A stretch of 45,897 bases of DNA from Fragilaria crotonensis (GCA_022925895.1 JAKSYS010000512.1:1-45897); one strand, 5' to 3'. Positions 32,596 to 43,170 are shown, counted from the first letter of the stretch. Notes: generated by a model not told the origin, from the sequence alone. Translations and numbers: made by a program.

Positions 32596-32736
32596 ACACT
32601 AATGTGTACTGTGCTGTCTGTGCTAGTGTCCGAATTGAGAAAGATGTCAGATCTCACGGACAAAATCACATCGCGAATTCGAATTCCTGGCCGGCACAAC
32701 AGCAATTGTTCTATCATTAATCATGGTCTGAAAACG

Positions 32737-33135
32737 ATGAAGACCACAACTTTCCTTCTCGCTTCCATTCTCGCACGTCCCTCCCTCCAAGCTGGCCTGA
32801 GATCTCAAGCTGGCGACGAAGGGAGTCAAAATGAGTGTGTCACCTGCTCCTACTTAGAGCTTTTCGACATTTGTGTCCCAAAGGAAAAATCTCCTTCTGG
32901 ATCAAAGTGGGCCTGCGACTTTCAGGGCAAGGATGAAAAAGTTGATTCCGATCTCTGGGGTTGCCTTATGACTGGAGTGGATTCTGCATCGTGCACTGGG
33001 GCCACGAATGGAACATGCATCTGGTGTGCCGAACCAGTCTTGGGACTATGTGTCACGCCTGAAGTTGCTGCCAAGCTGAACTTCCTGCCTTTCTTCACGT
33101 GCGATAGCCATATCACTCCAGTCTCACTACTTTAA
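32737..33135 (+). CDS. Secreted Cys-rich protein
   Basis: 132 residues starting at the ATG at 32737 (MKTTTFLLASILARPSLQAG), a typical signal peptide that should be cleaved after about residue 20. The mature part has ten cysteines in a regular pattern (CVTCSY, FDICVP, WACDF, GCL, SCTG, CIWCAEP, GLCVT, FTCDS), suggesting five disulfides. No enzyme motif is seen. Similar small secreted proteins with a C-x-W-C-A-E-P block are, by recall, a diatom-type family of unknown function. The longer frame starting at 32440 was rejected because its extra N-terminus is low-complexity (QYQYQYQ from the microsatellite) and precedes the signal peptide. Confidence 0.65.
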   Translation: MKTTTFLLASILARPSLQAGLRSQAGDEGSQNECVTCSYLELFDICVPKEKSPSGSKWACDFQGKDEKVDSDLWGCLMTGVDSASCTGATNGTCIWCAEPVLGLCVTPEVAAKLNFLPFFTCDSHITPVSLL

Positions 33136-33404
33136 GCTGTTCAGCTCCGATTGAGACCCATCAGGTTAGTGTAATAGTCCTCCGAGTCTAGTGTTTTCTT
33201 ATTATGACACTCTCCGAGTTCATGATATTCCCACTGGCATATATTCCTACTACTAGCGTTCAAAAATGTAACGTAGTAGATCTATTTCCCAGGCAGCTTT
33301 CTCATTGCGAAGACACGGCGGAAGGCGGTTTTCCTTATTGTGTTGATTTCAAACAATGTCTAATCCCGACGCCTTGTATTTACATCATGTGTCTCAGTAC
33401 ATGC
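33136..33404. other. Intergenic region between convergent genes
   Basis: It contains the 3' ends of the secreted Cys-rich protein gene (+) and the FKBP gene (-). Nothing else recognised. Confidence 0.5.
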
Positions 33405-33782
33405 TCAAAGGAGGCAGCACGTCCCATCACTGGAAGAGCCGGGAGCTTTGAGGGCTCCAATTGCCAAGAGTTCGACCTCGAAGTTCAAGTCGGCGTTGGG
33501 CGGAATTGCTCCAGGTGCCCCTTCAGCTCCGTAGCCATAGTCGCTCGTGATCCTTAGAATTGCCTTTTCACCGAGTGACATTTTAATGACTCCTTCATCC
33601 CAACCCGTGATAACTTGCCCAATGCCAATGACGAACTGAAATGGCTTGCCGCGAGCGACACTGCTATCAAACTGTTTCCCCCCATTTGCTAGCGTTCCTG
33701 TATAGTGCATCGTTAGCTGGTCGCCTCGCTTAGGGAAATTGATGCCATCGCCAGGCTTGATGATCTCCTTTTCAACACCCAT
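33405..33782 (-). CDS. FKBP12-like peptidyl-prolyl isomerase with C-terminal CCLL
   Basis: 125 residues, a single FKBP domain filling residues 1-110. It speeds cis-trans isomerisation of prolyl bonds and is the kind of domain bound by FK506 and rapamycin. The pocket residues are present: Tyr (HYTG), Asp (FDSS), Phe (FQFVIG), the VITGWDEGV loop with its Trp, Tyr (DYGYG) and Phe (NFEVELL). There is no signal peptide, so it is probably cytosolic. A 15-residue extension ends DGTCCLL. A Cys four residues from the end, followed by C-L-L, fits a CaaX prenylation signal, which would tether it to membranes. The start at 33782 gives the standard [14 protein letters not shown]-terminus. Confidence 0.92.
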   Translation of the reverse strand: MGVEKEIIKPGDGINFPKRGDQLTMHYTGTLANGGKQFDSSVARGKPFQFVIGIGQVITGWDEGVIKMSLGEKAILRITSDYGYGAEGAPGAIPPNADLNFEVELLAIGALKAPGSSSDGTCCLL

Positions 33783-35515
33783 CTTGTATTGCTGCGTGGT
33801 TGAGAGTCTTGGATCGAGGATGGACGACGAATGTGACTGAAAGCAATGGTGAAGTCTGCCTCATAAACGTTCGACGAGCTCGTCTCGAGTGAGACGGTGC
33901 AGCGACGAACCGTAAGACATACTGTCGTACTGTTACGAAAGATTCGATAAATGACGTTTCTACTGAAAGGCAATATTCCAGATAGGCAGATGCTAGGCCT
34001 CGGTAATGAGCATGCATTGTACATACCCGGAATACGACAGTCGTAGGCTCCTCTACTACCGGTAGCTACCGTATTTCTCGGAGATTTGTACCCTCACATT
34101 CCTGAACCCAGCACTCCCAAAATTATGTACATTTTCGAACCACTCGACTCAAAAATGAACGCCGATTTCTTATCCTTTGGCAGAAAAATCCTGGCATTTC
34201 ATTGAAACGTCAGGTCATTTGAATTCCACTCGCTGAAAGCTAGCTATGCATGTATAACTCTAATAATCAGAAGACGAGTTTAAATGTTCACTTTCCGTCT
34301 TTTCATTCGCCAGCGCGACATTATTTTTTCACGGATTCCCTTTATCCATCTGACATTTTTGATGAAGATTTGGTGGGATTCCGGCACCCCTCGATGTACA
34401 TTTGGTGGGTACAAATCTCCTTCGATGCGAGAAAAATTAACGCATTAACATCATTGTTGCAGTACTAGCCTCACGGGTCCTGGGGTAATGAACGTCGATG
34501 AAGTTCGAAGTTCACACGTTTGTATCACCGAAGCTGCCCCATGGCATACTCTTCTTGGATGCATTGAGGATTGTGCAACATGAGTGAGGCCTCAGGGACT
34601 CAGCTCCCGACCAAAAAAATGCGATTAATACGAGTGCCTTTGTGCGACTTGAGATGATAGCTTCCGGTAGTTTTTAACAGCAAATGTGGAGAAAATGGTT
34701 GCCAGTAGGGGCATGGGCTGTGCTATTGACTATGCCTGGTCTCATCAATAAAAGTGTACATTTAATGCTATGACAAAGTTCAATGCAGCACTGATTTTAG
34801 GCAAACAACTCTTTGATGACCCTCAAGCATGGCTAGATGTGATGCCACAAACAATTCTGGAGTGTTCCATGTCAGATTCCCAAAAAGCGTCACACTAGAT
34901 GGTAAAGGATCCATTTTATCAAACAGAGCATCCAAGTCTTCTTGACATGAATTGGGAGGACAGCATTGTTTCCAGGGCTGCAGATGTGATCTCAGCAATT
35001 CTTGTCATAACCATAAGGAGTGGCTGGTGCTTCAAAGTCATCACCTTTCTCAGTGACGATGCTCATGGGCAATTCAAACAGCAACTCTTGACAAATTATA
35101 ACAACCAAGCAACAAGATACTGAATAGCATTTTAATTAGGCTGCTGCTTCTAGTATTCTCAAATCAAAGACCCCCATGATACAATGTGCAAGCACTTGTA
35201 CTATTTGTTGCTTCTTCCAATTGTCATGGTGGCATCAGCAAGGTGCAAAACAAATTCACAGATGAAGACTATGCAATGTAACAAAATGGTGCTCCATAAG
35301 CAAGCTGGCTTTGTCGTCTTTCTGGAAAAGTTGTGATTCGCGGAATACATTTGCTGCTGGAGATAGTGCTTCTTTTGAGCCAGCAGTTTCAGCAAACATT
35401 GACAATGGCAATAATGATTTTACATAACATGTATTGGAGAGTCAAAGTGCAGCCAGCTTTGCAATCTGTGAGCAAAGTCTCTAATTGACTGGCAATATGT
35501 GATGCAATCATGCAA
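33783..35515. other. Gene-free stretch
   Basis: No supported gene. 33783-34030 should be the FKBP upstream region. From 34650 the DNA is low-GC and TG/CA-rich, like 2800-4100 and 23900-25150; its short open frames match nothing known. Confidence 0.5.
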
Positions 35516-36003
35516 TTCAGAAATGGTTGCTTGTTCAAAAATCTGACATCATGTTGAAGTACCAGGCAATTATTCAATACTACATGTCATGCGGCAAATG
35601 AATTTATAGACATTGAAGCAAGCCACCATTAGCTCAGTGTTAATGTAAAAGGTGCAATGATTTAACCACTTAAGGTATTGCATCTCAGAAATGGTTGTTC
35701 AAAAATCTGACATCATGTTGAAGTACCAGGCAATTATTCAATACTACATGTCATGCGGCAAATGAATTTATAGACATTGAAGCAAGCCACCATTAGCTCA
35801 GTGTTAATGTAAAAGGTGCAATGATTTAACCACTTAAGGTATTGCATCTCAGAAATGGTTGTTCAAAAATCTGACATCATGTTGAAGTACCAGGCAATTA
35901 TTCAATACTACATGTCATGCGGCAAATGAACTTAAAGACATTGAAGCAAGCCACCATTGGCTCAGTGTTAATGTAAAAGGTGCAATGATTTAACCATTTG
36001 AGG
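35516..36003. repeat. Tandem repeat, 164-bp unit, about 3 copies
   Basis: The word CATTGAAGCAAGCCACCATT (third copy CCATTGG) begins at 35611, 35775 and 35939, an exact spacing of 164. The first copy has a 4-bp insertion (GCTT) near 35528. Each unit carries ATTAGCTCAGTGTTAATG followed about 60 bp later by GGTTGTTCAAAAATC, which look loosely like tRNA promoter boxes A and B. Confidence 0.93.
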
Positions 36004-36198
36004 TTAGGGACCAGTTGCTGTATCAGTCGACATCACCCTACCCACCCACATCCGAAACACTACCAACAAATCAGCGTCATATTGATAATCGCTGTCCACG
36101 CCACACATAGGTGCCAACAATGGGACTCCGCGACCTAATGGGCGCGGCTCGAAAATAAAACGTAATTGGAGTACAGTGCTGGAGAAGAACTCATGCAG

Positions 36199-39100
36199 TT
36201 AAAAATTGTACTGCCAGTTTTCGTTTGGCGGAAAGATTGCTTCCTTCGGTTTGCTCTCGAACATGGAAATGATGTTGTTGAAACCTTTGTTTCCGCTTCT
36301 GCGCGCGGTTCCTTTAGTTCCAGAAGAAGCGGCAACCTGTTGATGCGATCCATCCCTTGTTCTCTCTTCATCAGAAGGAGCCATCGCAGACATGATCTCA
36401 GCGTCTTCGTCAACTATTGCACCATGTTTTCGAAGTGAGTTCAATCCCATCTTCTTCTCCCAGGATGATGGAGCCTTCGGCGGGAGCGCTTGACTTGGAA
36501 TGTTTGCACCACGACTGCGTCGTCGATTCTCCTCGATTAGGTCATTGGCATTCTCAGGGGGTACTACCGATGCCTTGCGATCTGAGGCGCTTGATCCAGA
36601 CTTCGGAAGAGGGGATCTTCCATGGTTTTTCTCGCTCGATCCAGTTTGATAATTCTCCGGAGCGGTCGGCGAGGACATTTTAGGCGACCTTCGAACATCC
36701 TTCCGCGTGTCAGGCGTCCGAATTGGATTACGCGATATATCATCGAGAGGTGCACGCCTCTGGGGAGGACTTTCCTCGTCGTAGTCGACATGCGAGTCTG
36801 GCGTGGCAGGGATTGGCGACAAGAGTGTCGACGTGTATGCGTTTCCAGTGACTGGAGGCTTTGAAACAGGCTTGGGAATTGGGGTCCTGTCAACTGGCTG
36901 CGACGCCAGGCGCGCCGCAATTCTTCGTCTGGATGCCTCAACGTCAGGTTGGGCAGCCATTATTTGCTGAACGTTAAATGGGTGAATACCAAGCCTGGAA
37001 TCATCAGATCCTTGGGCAGATGTCTGCAGGTCATTCTCACTCTCAGTAGAACTTTCATCATTTTCATCGTCGACTGCCGGACCAGATCGTGGCGCAAAAG
37101 ATCTCTTCTGAAAACGTTGACGTCCTTTTGGTCCATAGTCACCGTCTGACGACCAATCACTTTGCGACGATTCGGAGAGCGAATCGTCGTCGTAAGCGGT
37201 GCTTAGGGTCCTGGAACCGATGTCTCGGTCCGCGGATACAGCGTTCGTATTCACCGCGTCATAGCTTATGCGAAGAGAGCGAGGGTCACGACCAGAACGT
37301 TCAGACCAAGCGCTGTGTTCCCCTTCTTTCAGCTTGTCCTTTTCTCGTTTTAGCTCATAATTTTTAACGAACGAGGCTAGCTTCTGAACTTCTTTGACGA
37401 TGTCGATCGTCATAAGGGACTGGAATGAATTAGAGTCTTTACTCGGATCTTGCAATTCTGAGTCCTCGTCTTCCATCGATAGCCGCTTTACCACTTTTGG
37501 GGACATAGGTTCAGCACTTAGAGATCCTCGAGAATTCTTTTCCAGGGAAGTTTGAGACATCTGGACAGCCTGAGATGATTGAAACGAAGACGTCAGGGAT
37601 TGTGTTGGCGAGGCTCTAGGAACCTCACTGGGGGCATCTCTTGCTTGTGCTGACACTAAAGTGGTGTTCCTCGTGAGTGTATTCATCAAGTAAAACGCGG
37701 GATCGTAGCTGTCGTCGCTGCGATCCTCGACAGGGCTTTGTGCAAAGTCTTCTTTCGTATGCTCGATTCCCTCTTCTTCGATTGTCGAAATTGCAAGTTG
37801 TGACACTCGGAAGCCAGTAGGGTCGTCCACGGCTCGTTTCGGCTGGATTGAGGAGCTTCGTGGACCAGGCGGGTCTATGCGCCTCGCGTCCTCATCTCCA
37901 TAGGGAAAAGTATTACCTGAGATCACTGATCGGTAGTCATCGCTTTCAGTTTCGACAGGGCCTATAATCAACGTGGAACCAGCATCTGTGATCTCGAAAC
38001 CTTCATCTGTGTCAGACTCATCATCGGGGTCGTAACTTGTGCCGTACATCCCAGCCCCATCCAACGCCCTGCCGGATGACGCCCCCGCGGCACGACCGAT
38101 GCTCCGACTCGTTTCAGGTTCATTCCCCAGAACCAACCCCTGATGCTCAAGCGACTTGAGTTTCCTTTGGTAATCTTCCCACGCCCTTTTGTCCAATGAT
38201 GCCGCAAGCTTTAACTCTCGAGCAAACGCGTCCGATCCCTTCTCAGAATCGCTGTCAACCCCCTGGTAAGAGGAACCTTCCTCTGACGAATCCTCTTTCA
38301 CCGGCCTAATACTAGAGCTTGCCAGGAAGCCTGGAACAGCTTGGGCTTGAGCTGGTTGCGGTGTCTGGCCGTTGATTTGTGAAGCCTTCGTGCTAACAGC
38401 ATGGACTCCTTGTCGTTCGCGTTTGCGCTGAGCTGCTCGCTTTTTATATCCCTTCCAGAAAGTGACTGCATAAAACAACAAACTCAACACGGCGAGGAAC
38501 ACTAGAATAAATCCAAAGACAATTGCCACAATCGTTGGTTTCTTCGTCCCGCCGTTCTCGGGTGGTAGAGCCTGAGTCACAACTCCTGTTTGAACAGCGT
38601 TGCTTAGGACATTTGAATCAGGGTGATCCTGTACATAGCTGGAAAGCTCAGCCTGTTTCTCTGATCCACCAAAGGCGCTATTGATCGACGAGTCAACTGA
38701 TCTTGTCAAGGCACCGCTCTGGACACCTTCTCCCCCTGGATTGCTCACGTCGGCGGTTCCCCCTACGGTGTAATTGTATACTTGATAGACAGTCTCATCC
38801 TGAAGTTTCCTTACCCAACGTCGGGAAGCGATGGATCGAGTGGAATTTCCGGACGGACTTACAGTCAAGTTGAAGTCCGTAAATGCTATGCCACCAGGAA
38901 GGTCTTGGCCAGCGAGTTCTCGCAACAAGTAGTCGGAGAGAACAGTCTGTAACTCACTTGCACTGGCTTCAACTTCTGACTGGCTCAACGGATCGGTAAA
39001 GGCAAGACTTACTGCAAATGGCGTAATCGGGACGTCTTCCACAGGTATCGGAGATGAAGGGAACACGGTCTGTAGGTTTCGGGGCGATGGTTGATACGTC

Positions 39101-39804
39101 TGAGAAGGCACTGCACTAGGTAGAGGCGCACTGACGGGTGCTATTGATGGCTTTCGAGTAGGACGACTCGTAGCTTGACGGGTTGGGCCATTTGACGGAG
39201 TTTCGGTTGGAAATACGGTCGACAGCGACGTAGGCCGTTTGGAGGTTGGTGCTGGCGTTGACGGACTCGGTGTTGGCACTGGTGTCGGACTCGACGTTGG
39301 CGCTGGTGTCGGAGTTGGGGTGGGCCCTTTTGACGGCGATTCTGTCGTCGGCTCCTCGGTTGGATGTAAGGTGGGCGAGTCGGTTATCATCATTTCGGTC
39401 GGAAATTGAGTGGGTTTCTTCGTGGGTCGAGGGCTCATGGTTGGTGACGATGATGGAATCGGCGTTGGGGATAATGTTTCCGTCGGTGTCTCAGTAAGGA
39501 CCTCTGTGGGAGCTAAAGAGCGGGACGGCAGTGGTGTTGGTGTGTTCGACGGGGCTGGCGAAGGAGCCGGCGAGTCCGTCGGAGTCGTCGTTGGATAGGT
39601 GATTTCGTTTGGTCCCGAGTTGCTACTTGGCGCAAAATTAAAATCAACGTCAAACAGTTGTCCCCTATTGTAGAGATTTGAACCAATACCTTCAACAGCT
39701 ACAGAGTTCAACTCTGAGAAACATACCAACGCAATCAGTGTCAACCCCATGTTGGACCACCGCCGTCTCGTTCGTTTCATTCTGGGCTTCATTGGAGGGC
39801 CCAA
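36199..39804 (-). CDS. Mucin-like type I membrane protein, 1201 residues
   Basis: A predicted cell-surface protein; no enzyme domain recognised. Residues 1-38 hold a basic start and a hydrophobic signal peptide (MGLTLIALVCFSELNSVAVEG). Residues about 65-255 are Pro/Thr/Ser-rich with repeated P-T-x-x-P and P-S-P units, as in heavily O-glycosylated, frustule- or wall-associated diatom proteins. Residues about 265-415 form a more ordered extracellular part with Asn-glycosylation sites (FNLTVS, GNSTR, YNYTVGG). A single membrane span lies at about 420-446 (IVAIVFGFILVFLAVLSLLFYAV), followed by a basic stop-transfer (KGYKKRAAQRKRERQ). The 750-residue cytosolic tail is Ser/Asp/Glu-rich and mostly disordered, with a short helical stretch near 818-850. 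The frame is fully open. Several upstream Mets (1, 5, 9, 19) are possible starts; 39804 is the longest. Confidence 0.85.
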   Translation of the reverse strand: MGPPMKPRMKRTRRRWSNMGLTLIALVCFSELNSVAVEGIGSNLYNRGQLFDVDFNFAPSSNSGPNEITYPTTTPTDSPAPSPAPSNTPTPLPSRSLAPTEVLTETPTETLSPTPIPSSSPTMSPRPTKKPTQFPTEMMITDSPTLHPTEEPTTESPSKGPTPTPTPAPTSSPTPVPTPSPSTPAPTSKRPTSLSTVFPTETPSNGPTRQATSRPTRKPSIAPVSAPLPSAVPSQTYQPSPRNLQTVFPSSPIPVEDVPITPFAVSLAFTDPLSQSEVEASASELQTVLSDYLLRELAGQDLPGGIAFTDFNLTVSPSGNSTRSIASRRWVRKLQDETVYQVYNYTVGGTADVSNPGGEGVQSGALTRSVDSSINSAFGGSEKQAELSSYVQDHPDSNVLSNAVQTGVVTQALPPENGGTKKPTIVAIVFGFILVFLAVLSLLFYAVTFWKGYKKRAAQRKRERQGVHAVSTKASQINGQTPQPAQAQAVPGFLASSSIRPVKEDSSEEGSSYQGVDSDSEKGSDAFARELKLAASLDKRAWEDYQRKLKSLEHQGLVLGNEPETSRSIGRAAGASSGRALDGAGMYGTSYDPDDESDTDEGFEITDAGSTLIIGPVETESDDYRSVISGNTFPYGDEDARRIDPPGPRSSSIQPKRAVDDPTGFRVSQLAISTIEEEGIEHTKEDFAQSPVEDRSDDSYDPAFYLMNTLTRNTTLVSAQARDAPSEVPRASPTQSLTSSFQSSQAVQMSQTSLEKNSRGSLSAEPMSPKVVKRLSMEDEDSELQDPSKDSNSFQSLMTIDIVKEVQKLASFVKNYELKREKDKLKEGEHSAWSERSGRDPRSLRISYDAVNTNAVSADRDIGSRTLSTAYDDDSLSESSQSDWSSDGDYGPKGRQRFQKRSFAPRSGPAVDDENDESSTESENDLQTSAQGSDDSRLGIHPFNVQQIMAAQPDVEASRRRIAARLASQPVDRTPIPKPVSKPPVTGNAYTSTLLSPIPATPDSHVDYDEESPPQRRAPLDDISRNPIRTPDTRKDVRRSPKMSSPTAPENYQTGSSEKNHGRSPLPKSGSSASDRKASVVPPENANDLIEENRRRSRGANIPSQALPPKAPSSWEKKMGLNSLRKHGAIVDEDAEIMSAMAPSDEERTRDGSHQQVAASSGTKGTARRSGNKGFNNIISMFESKPKEAIFPPNENWQYNF

Positions 39805-40396
39805 GACGGAAAATCGAAGGTTCCAGACGCCTTCAATCCGTTTTCTTCACCCTTATCTGCGCTGAAAGCATCCAATTACTACCTGAGCAATGGCACCGAA
39901 TAGAGATAACCAAAAGTGGATCTGAATGTCAATCTATTCGCCAAACAGGGACTGCAAACTGCACCTTTCAACCTCCCGTACTGTCGTGTGTCGTGTAAAA
40001 GATGGTCTACTCGAGTTATGCTTATATCATATGCATCGACGATGTCGTTTTGGACTTTGTTTTTGTCGTTGGATTTTTGGGAATCAAGTATGCATACAAC
40101 AGGCTGTGACGTCACGATCCTTAAAGTACTGCCAACGGAAACTCCTTTTGTCCAGTCCCCCGTTGATCCCCGTAAACTTAATACTGAAATGCTCGGAGTA
40201 CGCTGGAGTCGGCAGGACTGACGTAGATTCATTACTACATGCTCGTATACTGTACAAACACACCAGTTAATCAAATTTAGCAGTCGCCAAATGGGAGACA
40301 AATCTGTCGCTTCATCCTCCACAAGTTTTACGACAATCCACACCTTCTCTGCTGCCTTGTTGGAAGCGTTGGCGGGTTGCGCCCCTCTTTGCGGGG
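39805..40396. promoter_or_regulatory. Divergent intergenic region
   Basis: 592 bp between the starts of the mucin-like gene (-) and the ankyrin gene (+). It must hold both promoters. No gene was seen; the overlapping open frames on both strands show no family resemblance. Confidence 0.4.
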
Positions 40397-41610
40397 ATGG
40401 AGTCCAAACTATCACGACACGAGAGTCCATCAAAAAGTCGCCGGTCCTCATCATCAGCTCGGAAAAACAGCGTTTCGACGGAGAGAGATGTTCCTATCAA
40501 GTATATATCTATTCAAGTGGAGGATGAAGCCAGAGATGACGAAGCGATCAACATCTTGGTAACGCTAATTCAAAAGAGAGACTGGAAAGGTGTAATGAAT
40601 CGCATCGAAATGCAAGAGGGCATCAACGAAGCTGCTCGTGTCCTGCCTAGAAATGACTATGCACTTCATTTTCTGTGCAAATGCGGTCGTGATCACAAGG
40701 TTTCCAAGTATAGATCCTTCAGATCAAGTCAAACCGAGTCAGGAAGCAGCGCGGGTGTGAGCAGTCGAGATAATAGCAGTGGAACCTACACATCAACCCA
40801 AAGCTTATCCACAAACGCCCTGTCCGCGGGTTCACCAGACGATTCCTTTCCTCCTCCAGCAGTGATGGAGGCAGTTTTAAACGCCTTTCCAGCTGCCATC
40901 AAGCTGCCGGGCGATGGAGATGCAACTCCACTCCATTGGTAAGTGCATCGAGTCGATAAATCGCTTTGGTATCACAACATGCTGACGTACTTCCTTGCAG
41001 GGCCGTCCGACATCGTTATCCACTGGAACTGCTCAATATTCTGATAAGGACGTACCCGCAAGCACTCGATATGAAAGACGCTGGAACTCGGACCCCAAGG
41101 AATTACGCTAACCTGACAGAGAGTCCATTTCACCGCACAGCCGTCATGCGGCCTACCTCGTGTTGGTTGCAACAACTTCAGGATGAACAAGTGTATGAAA
41201 CAATGAACAGGGATATCGTCGAGATGGAGGAACAACTACAGATTTTGTGTCGCGCTCTTGACGACTCACTTCAAGAAGAAGAACTTCTTCAACAACGAGT
41301 CCTGAGTTTGGAAACAGAAATAGAAACATTTGGAGATTTGACTCGATCACGTGACTTAACCGATAGGGCAGAGGAAATCCGAGAGGAGCTAGAAGGATCC
41401 ATTGGCGTTATTCGGGGCACTCTAGAAGGCTTGGTGGGGCAAACTTTACTCAAGTTTGCCGAGGAAGAAAAGGAGAGGTCGCTTTTGGCGTCGTTCAATA
41501 CGGATGTGGAAAGAATATACAACAACGCAAATGAAGGCATAGAAGAATTGAGATCGGATTTGAGTCGAGTCACCCAGAATCGGGGGTCGCCAACGCGTTC
41601 CAAACGATAG
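40397..41610 (+). CDS. Ankyrin-repeat protein with C-terminal coiled coil
   Basis: Two exons, 40397-40938 and 41001-41610, give 383 residues. The N-terminal 60 residues are Ser/Lys-rich. Residues about 48-200 resemble ankyrin-type helices (LIQKRDWKGVMNRIEM, RNDYALHFLCKCG, PPPAVMEAVLNAFPAAIKLPGDGDATPLHWAVRH). A typical repeat end straddles the intron (TPLHWAVRHRYPLELLNILIRTYPQALDMKD). The C-terminal half is a long coiled coil (about 245-370). This architecture is common in diatoms, where the role is generally unknown; it is probably a protein-interaction scaffold. The stop lies 15 nt from the stop of the convergent ATP-grasp gene. The start at 40397 is the first ATG of the frame. Confidence 0.8.
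40939..41000 (+). other. Intron in ankyrin gene
   Basis: 62 bp, GTAAGT donor and CCTTGCAG acceptor. It splits the Trp codon of the ankyrin TPLHW motif (TG|G), phase 2. Confidence 0.9.
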
Positions 41611-41625
41611 TTCTTATGAATGATC

Positions 41626-43170
41626 TTATCGTACAAAAAATAGCGTCGGCATCAATTCGACAATCCGATTGTAGTCACGAACAAAGGCCTCTTCGTCATC
41701 ATTGATGAGTTGTGCCCAACCTGCATCTGACCGAATGTCAAGCGTCGGCGTAATATCACGACCGAGTTCTAGAAATTGGTTGTAAACTTGCAGGTCCCAG
41801 ACACTTTGCATCCCTTGGATTTCTCTCAGTGCATCTTCGTTGACGCCGACCAGAGTCCCTCGCGCGTGATTGACAAAGTGTACCATAGCGCCAAACGCTC
41901 GAAGAACAGGCTTATCTGGAAGCAAGCTCCATTCCAAGCACATGCCGTCCTTATCAGGGGCGCACGACCCGTCTCCTAAATATGCTGCCAGCAGCATATC
42001 CAGCGCATTGTACCCTATACATGCCATGGTGATTGGGGCAAAGTTCATGTTATGCTGTCGACAGTTGACCTCTACTAGGCGACATCCATCTCTCGTCATG
42101 ATGATTTCGGTATGTGTCATACCCCACTTTATACCAAGCGTATCAAGTGTCTCCTTGGCATAATCGCAAATAGCATCGGCGTCTGGGGTATGCGTATCGA
42201 CAAGTTCCGTTGCATGATAGACAAAGGCTCGACCGTTGGCCGGTCGTTTATCATATCGCCATACAGCGGCAACCTTGTGTTCTCCATTTTTGGAAATAAT
42301 GTCCAACGCATACTCTGTGCCGATTGCGAACTCTTGGACAAGAACTGCATCATGTCGATCAGTCATGGATCCCAACACTGAACTATCATATATGTCATCA
42401 AACGCCTGTTGCACATCATTAAGGGTGTGACATAGAAAAACAGAGTCCGAGGCGGCACCTCGCATTGGTTTGACGATACAGATAGGGTTCTCGACGTGGT
42501 CATCGTTCCGACCCTCTCCAAGCAGCCCAACTATTGTCTCGGCTTCCTCGCTCTCCTCGGCGCCATCAAGAGACGCCTTTGTATCAGAAACATTCAGTGT
42601 CGCGGCGAAATCTTGAGCTTCTTGCACAGTCTTGCATAGCCGTTGCTTCACGACTTTGAAGCCAGCTCGCTCCATAGCCTCGTTCATAACATACTTATTT
42701 CGTCGTCCTTCATTGATACCGTTGTGTTTCACCACTTTGAGTTGGGCCGCAAAGACTTCCGCTTCTGCTAACCCCGCATCCGATTCGCAAATGACAGCTT
42801 CGAGTCGATCGACGCCAATCGCATCAATCCAATCCTTGATCTCGTCATTAGAGGACGGCAGTGGTGGCGGTGGTCGTTCACCTAGTTCTTGTACAAAGTA
42901 GCCTCGAATGTAGCTGCTCACGACGTGGACCACTGCAACTCCATACACTTCTAGCGCCATGTGTTGCAGGTACATTCCATGATATTCGGCAAATCGATCC
43001 ATCAAAATCAAGGCTCTCTTGGGGCCGGGTGCCCAAATTGGCGGAACGTGAACCTCCGGGGGTTCGACGTTGTGCCCTCCTCGCACGCTGAATATGCCCG
43101 CTAGCGGCAGCTCTTCTCTGTGAAGGGAAGGACGAGCTGCAACAAACGATAGAAGGTGCCACACTTTCAT
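41626..43170 (-). CDS. ATP-grasp carboxylate-amine ligase
   Basis: 514 residues, intact. ATP-grasp enzymes join a carboxylate to an amine or thiol through an acyl-phosphate. An N-terminal pre-ATP-grasp domain (about 50-150) is followed by KHNGINEGRRNKYVMNEAM, which is typical of the lid start. The ATP-binding Lys is in CIVKPMRGAASDSV (about residue 232). VLVQEFAIGTEYALDI and WGMTHTEIIMTRDGCRLVEVNCRQHN follow, with the metal-binding Glu and Asn at about 372-376. The overall pattern is nearest to the L-amino-acid ligase (BacD) type group, so a dipeptide or amino-acid conjugate is a reasonable product; the substrate is unknown. The first 35 residues (MKVWHLLSFVAARPS) could be a signal or targeting peptide. 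Confidence 0.85.
   Translation of the reverse strand: MKVWHLLSFVAARPSLHREELPLAGIFSVRGGHNVEPPEVHVPPIWAPGPKRALILMDRFAEYHGMYLQHMALEVYGVAVVHVVSSYIRGYFVQELGERPPPPLPSSNDEIKDWIDAIGVDRLEAVICESDAGLAEAEVFAAQLKVVKHNGINEGRRNKYVMNEAMERAGFKVVKQRLCKTVQEAQDFAATLNVSDTKASLDGAEESEEAETIVGLLGEGRNDDHVENPICIVKPMRGAASDSVFLCHTLNDVQQAFDDIYDSSVLGSMTDRHDAVLVQEFAIGTEYALDIISKNGEHKVAAVWRYDKRPANGRAFVYHATELVDTHTPDADAICDYAKETLDTLGIKWGMTHTEIIMTRDGCRLVEVNCRQHNMNFAPITMACIGYNALDMLLAAYLGDGSCAPDKDGMCLEWSLLPDKPVLRAFGAMVHFVNHARGTLVGVNEDALREIQGMQSVWDLQVYNQFLELGRDITPTLDIRSDAGWAQLINDDEEAFVRDYNRIVELMPTLFFVR

Noticed and set aside
32440-32736. N-terminal extension of the secreted Cys-rich protein
   Set aside because: It translates the microsatellite and precedes a good signal peptide, so the start at 32737 is preferred.
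39246-39598. Plus-strand frames with Val/Gly/Ser repeats
   Set aside because: Antisense of the Pro/Thr/Ser-rich coding repeat of the mucin-like protein.
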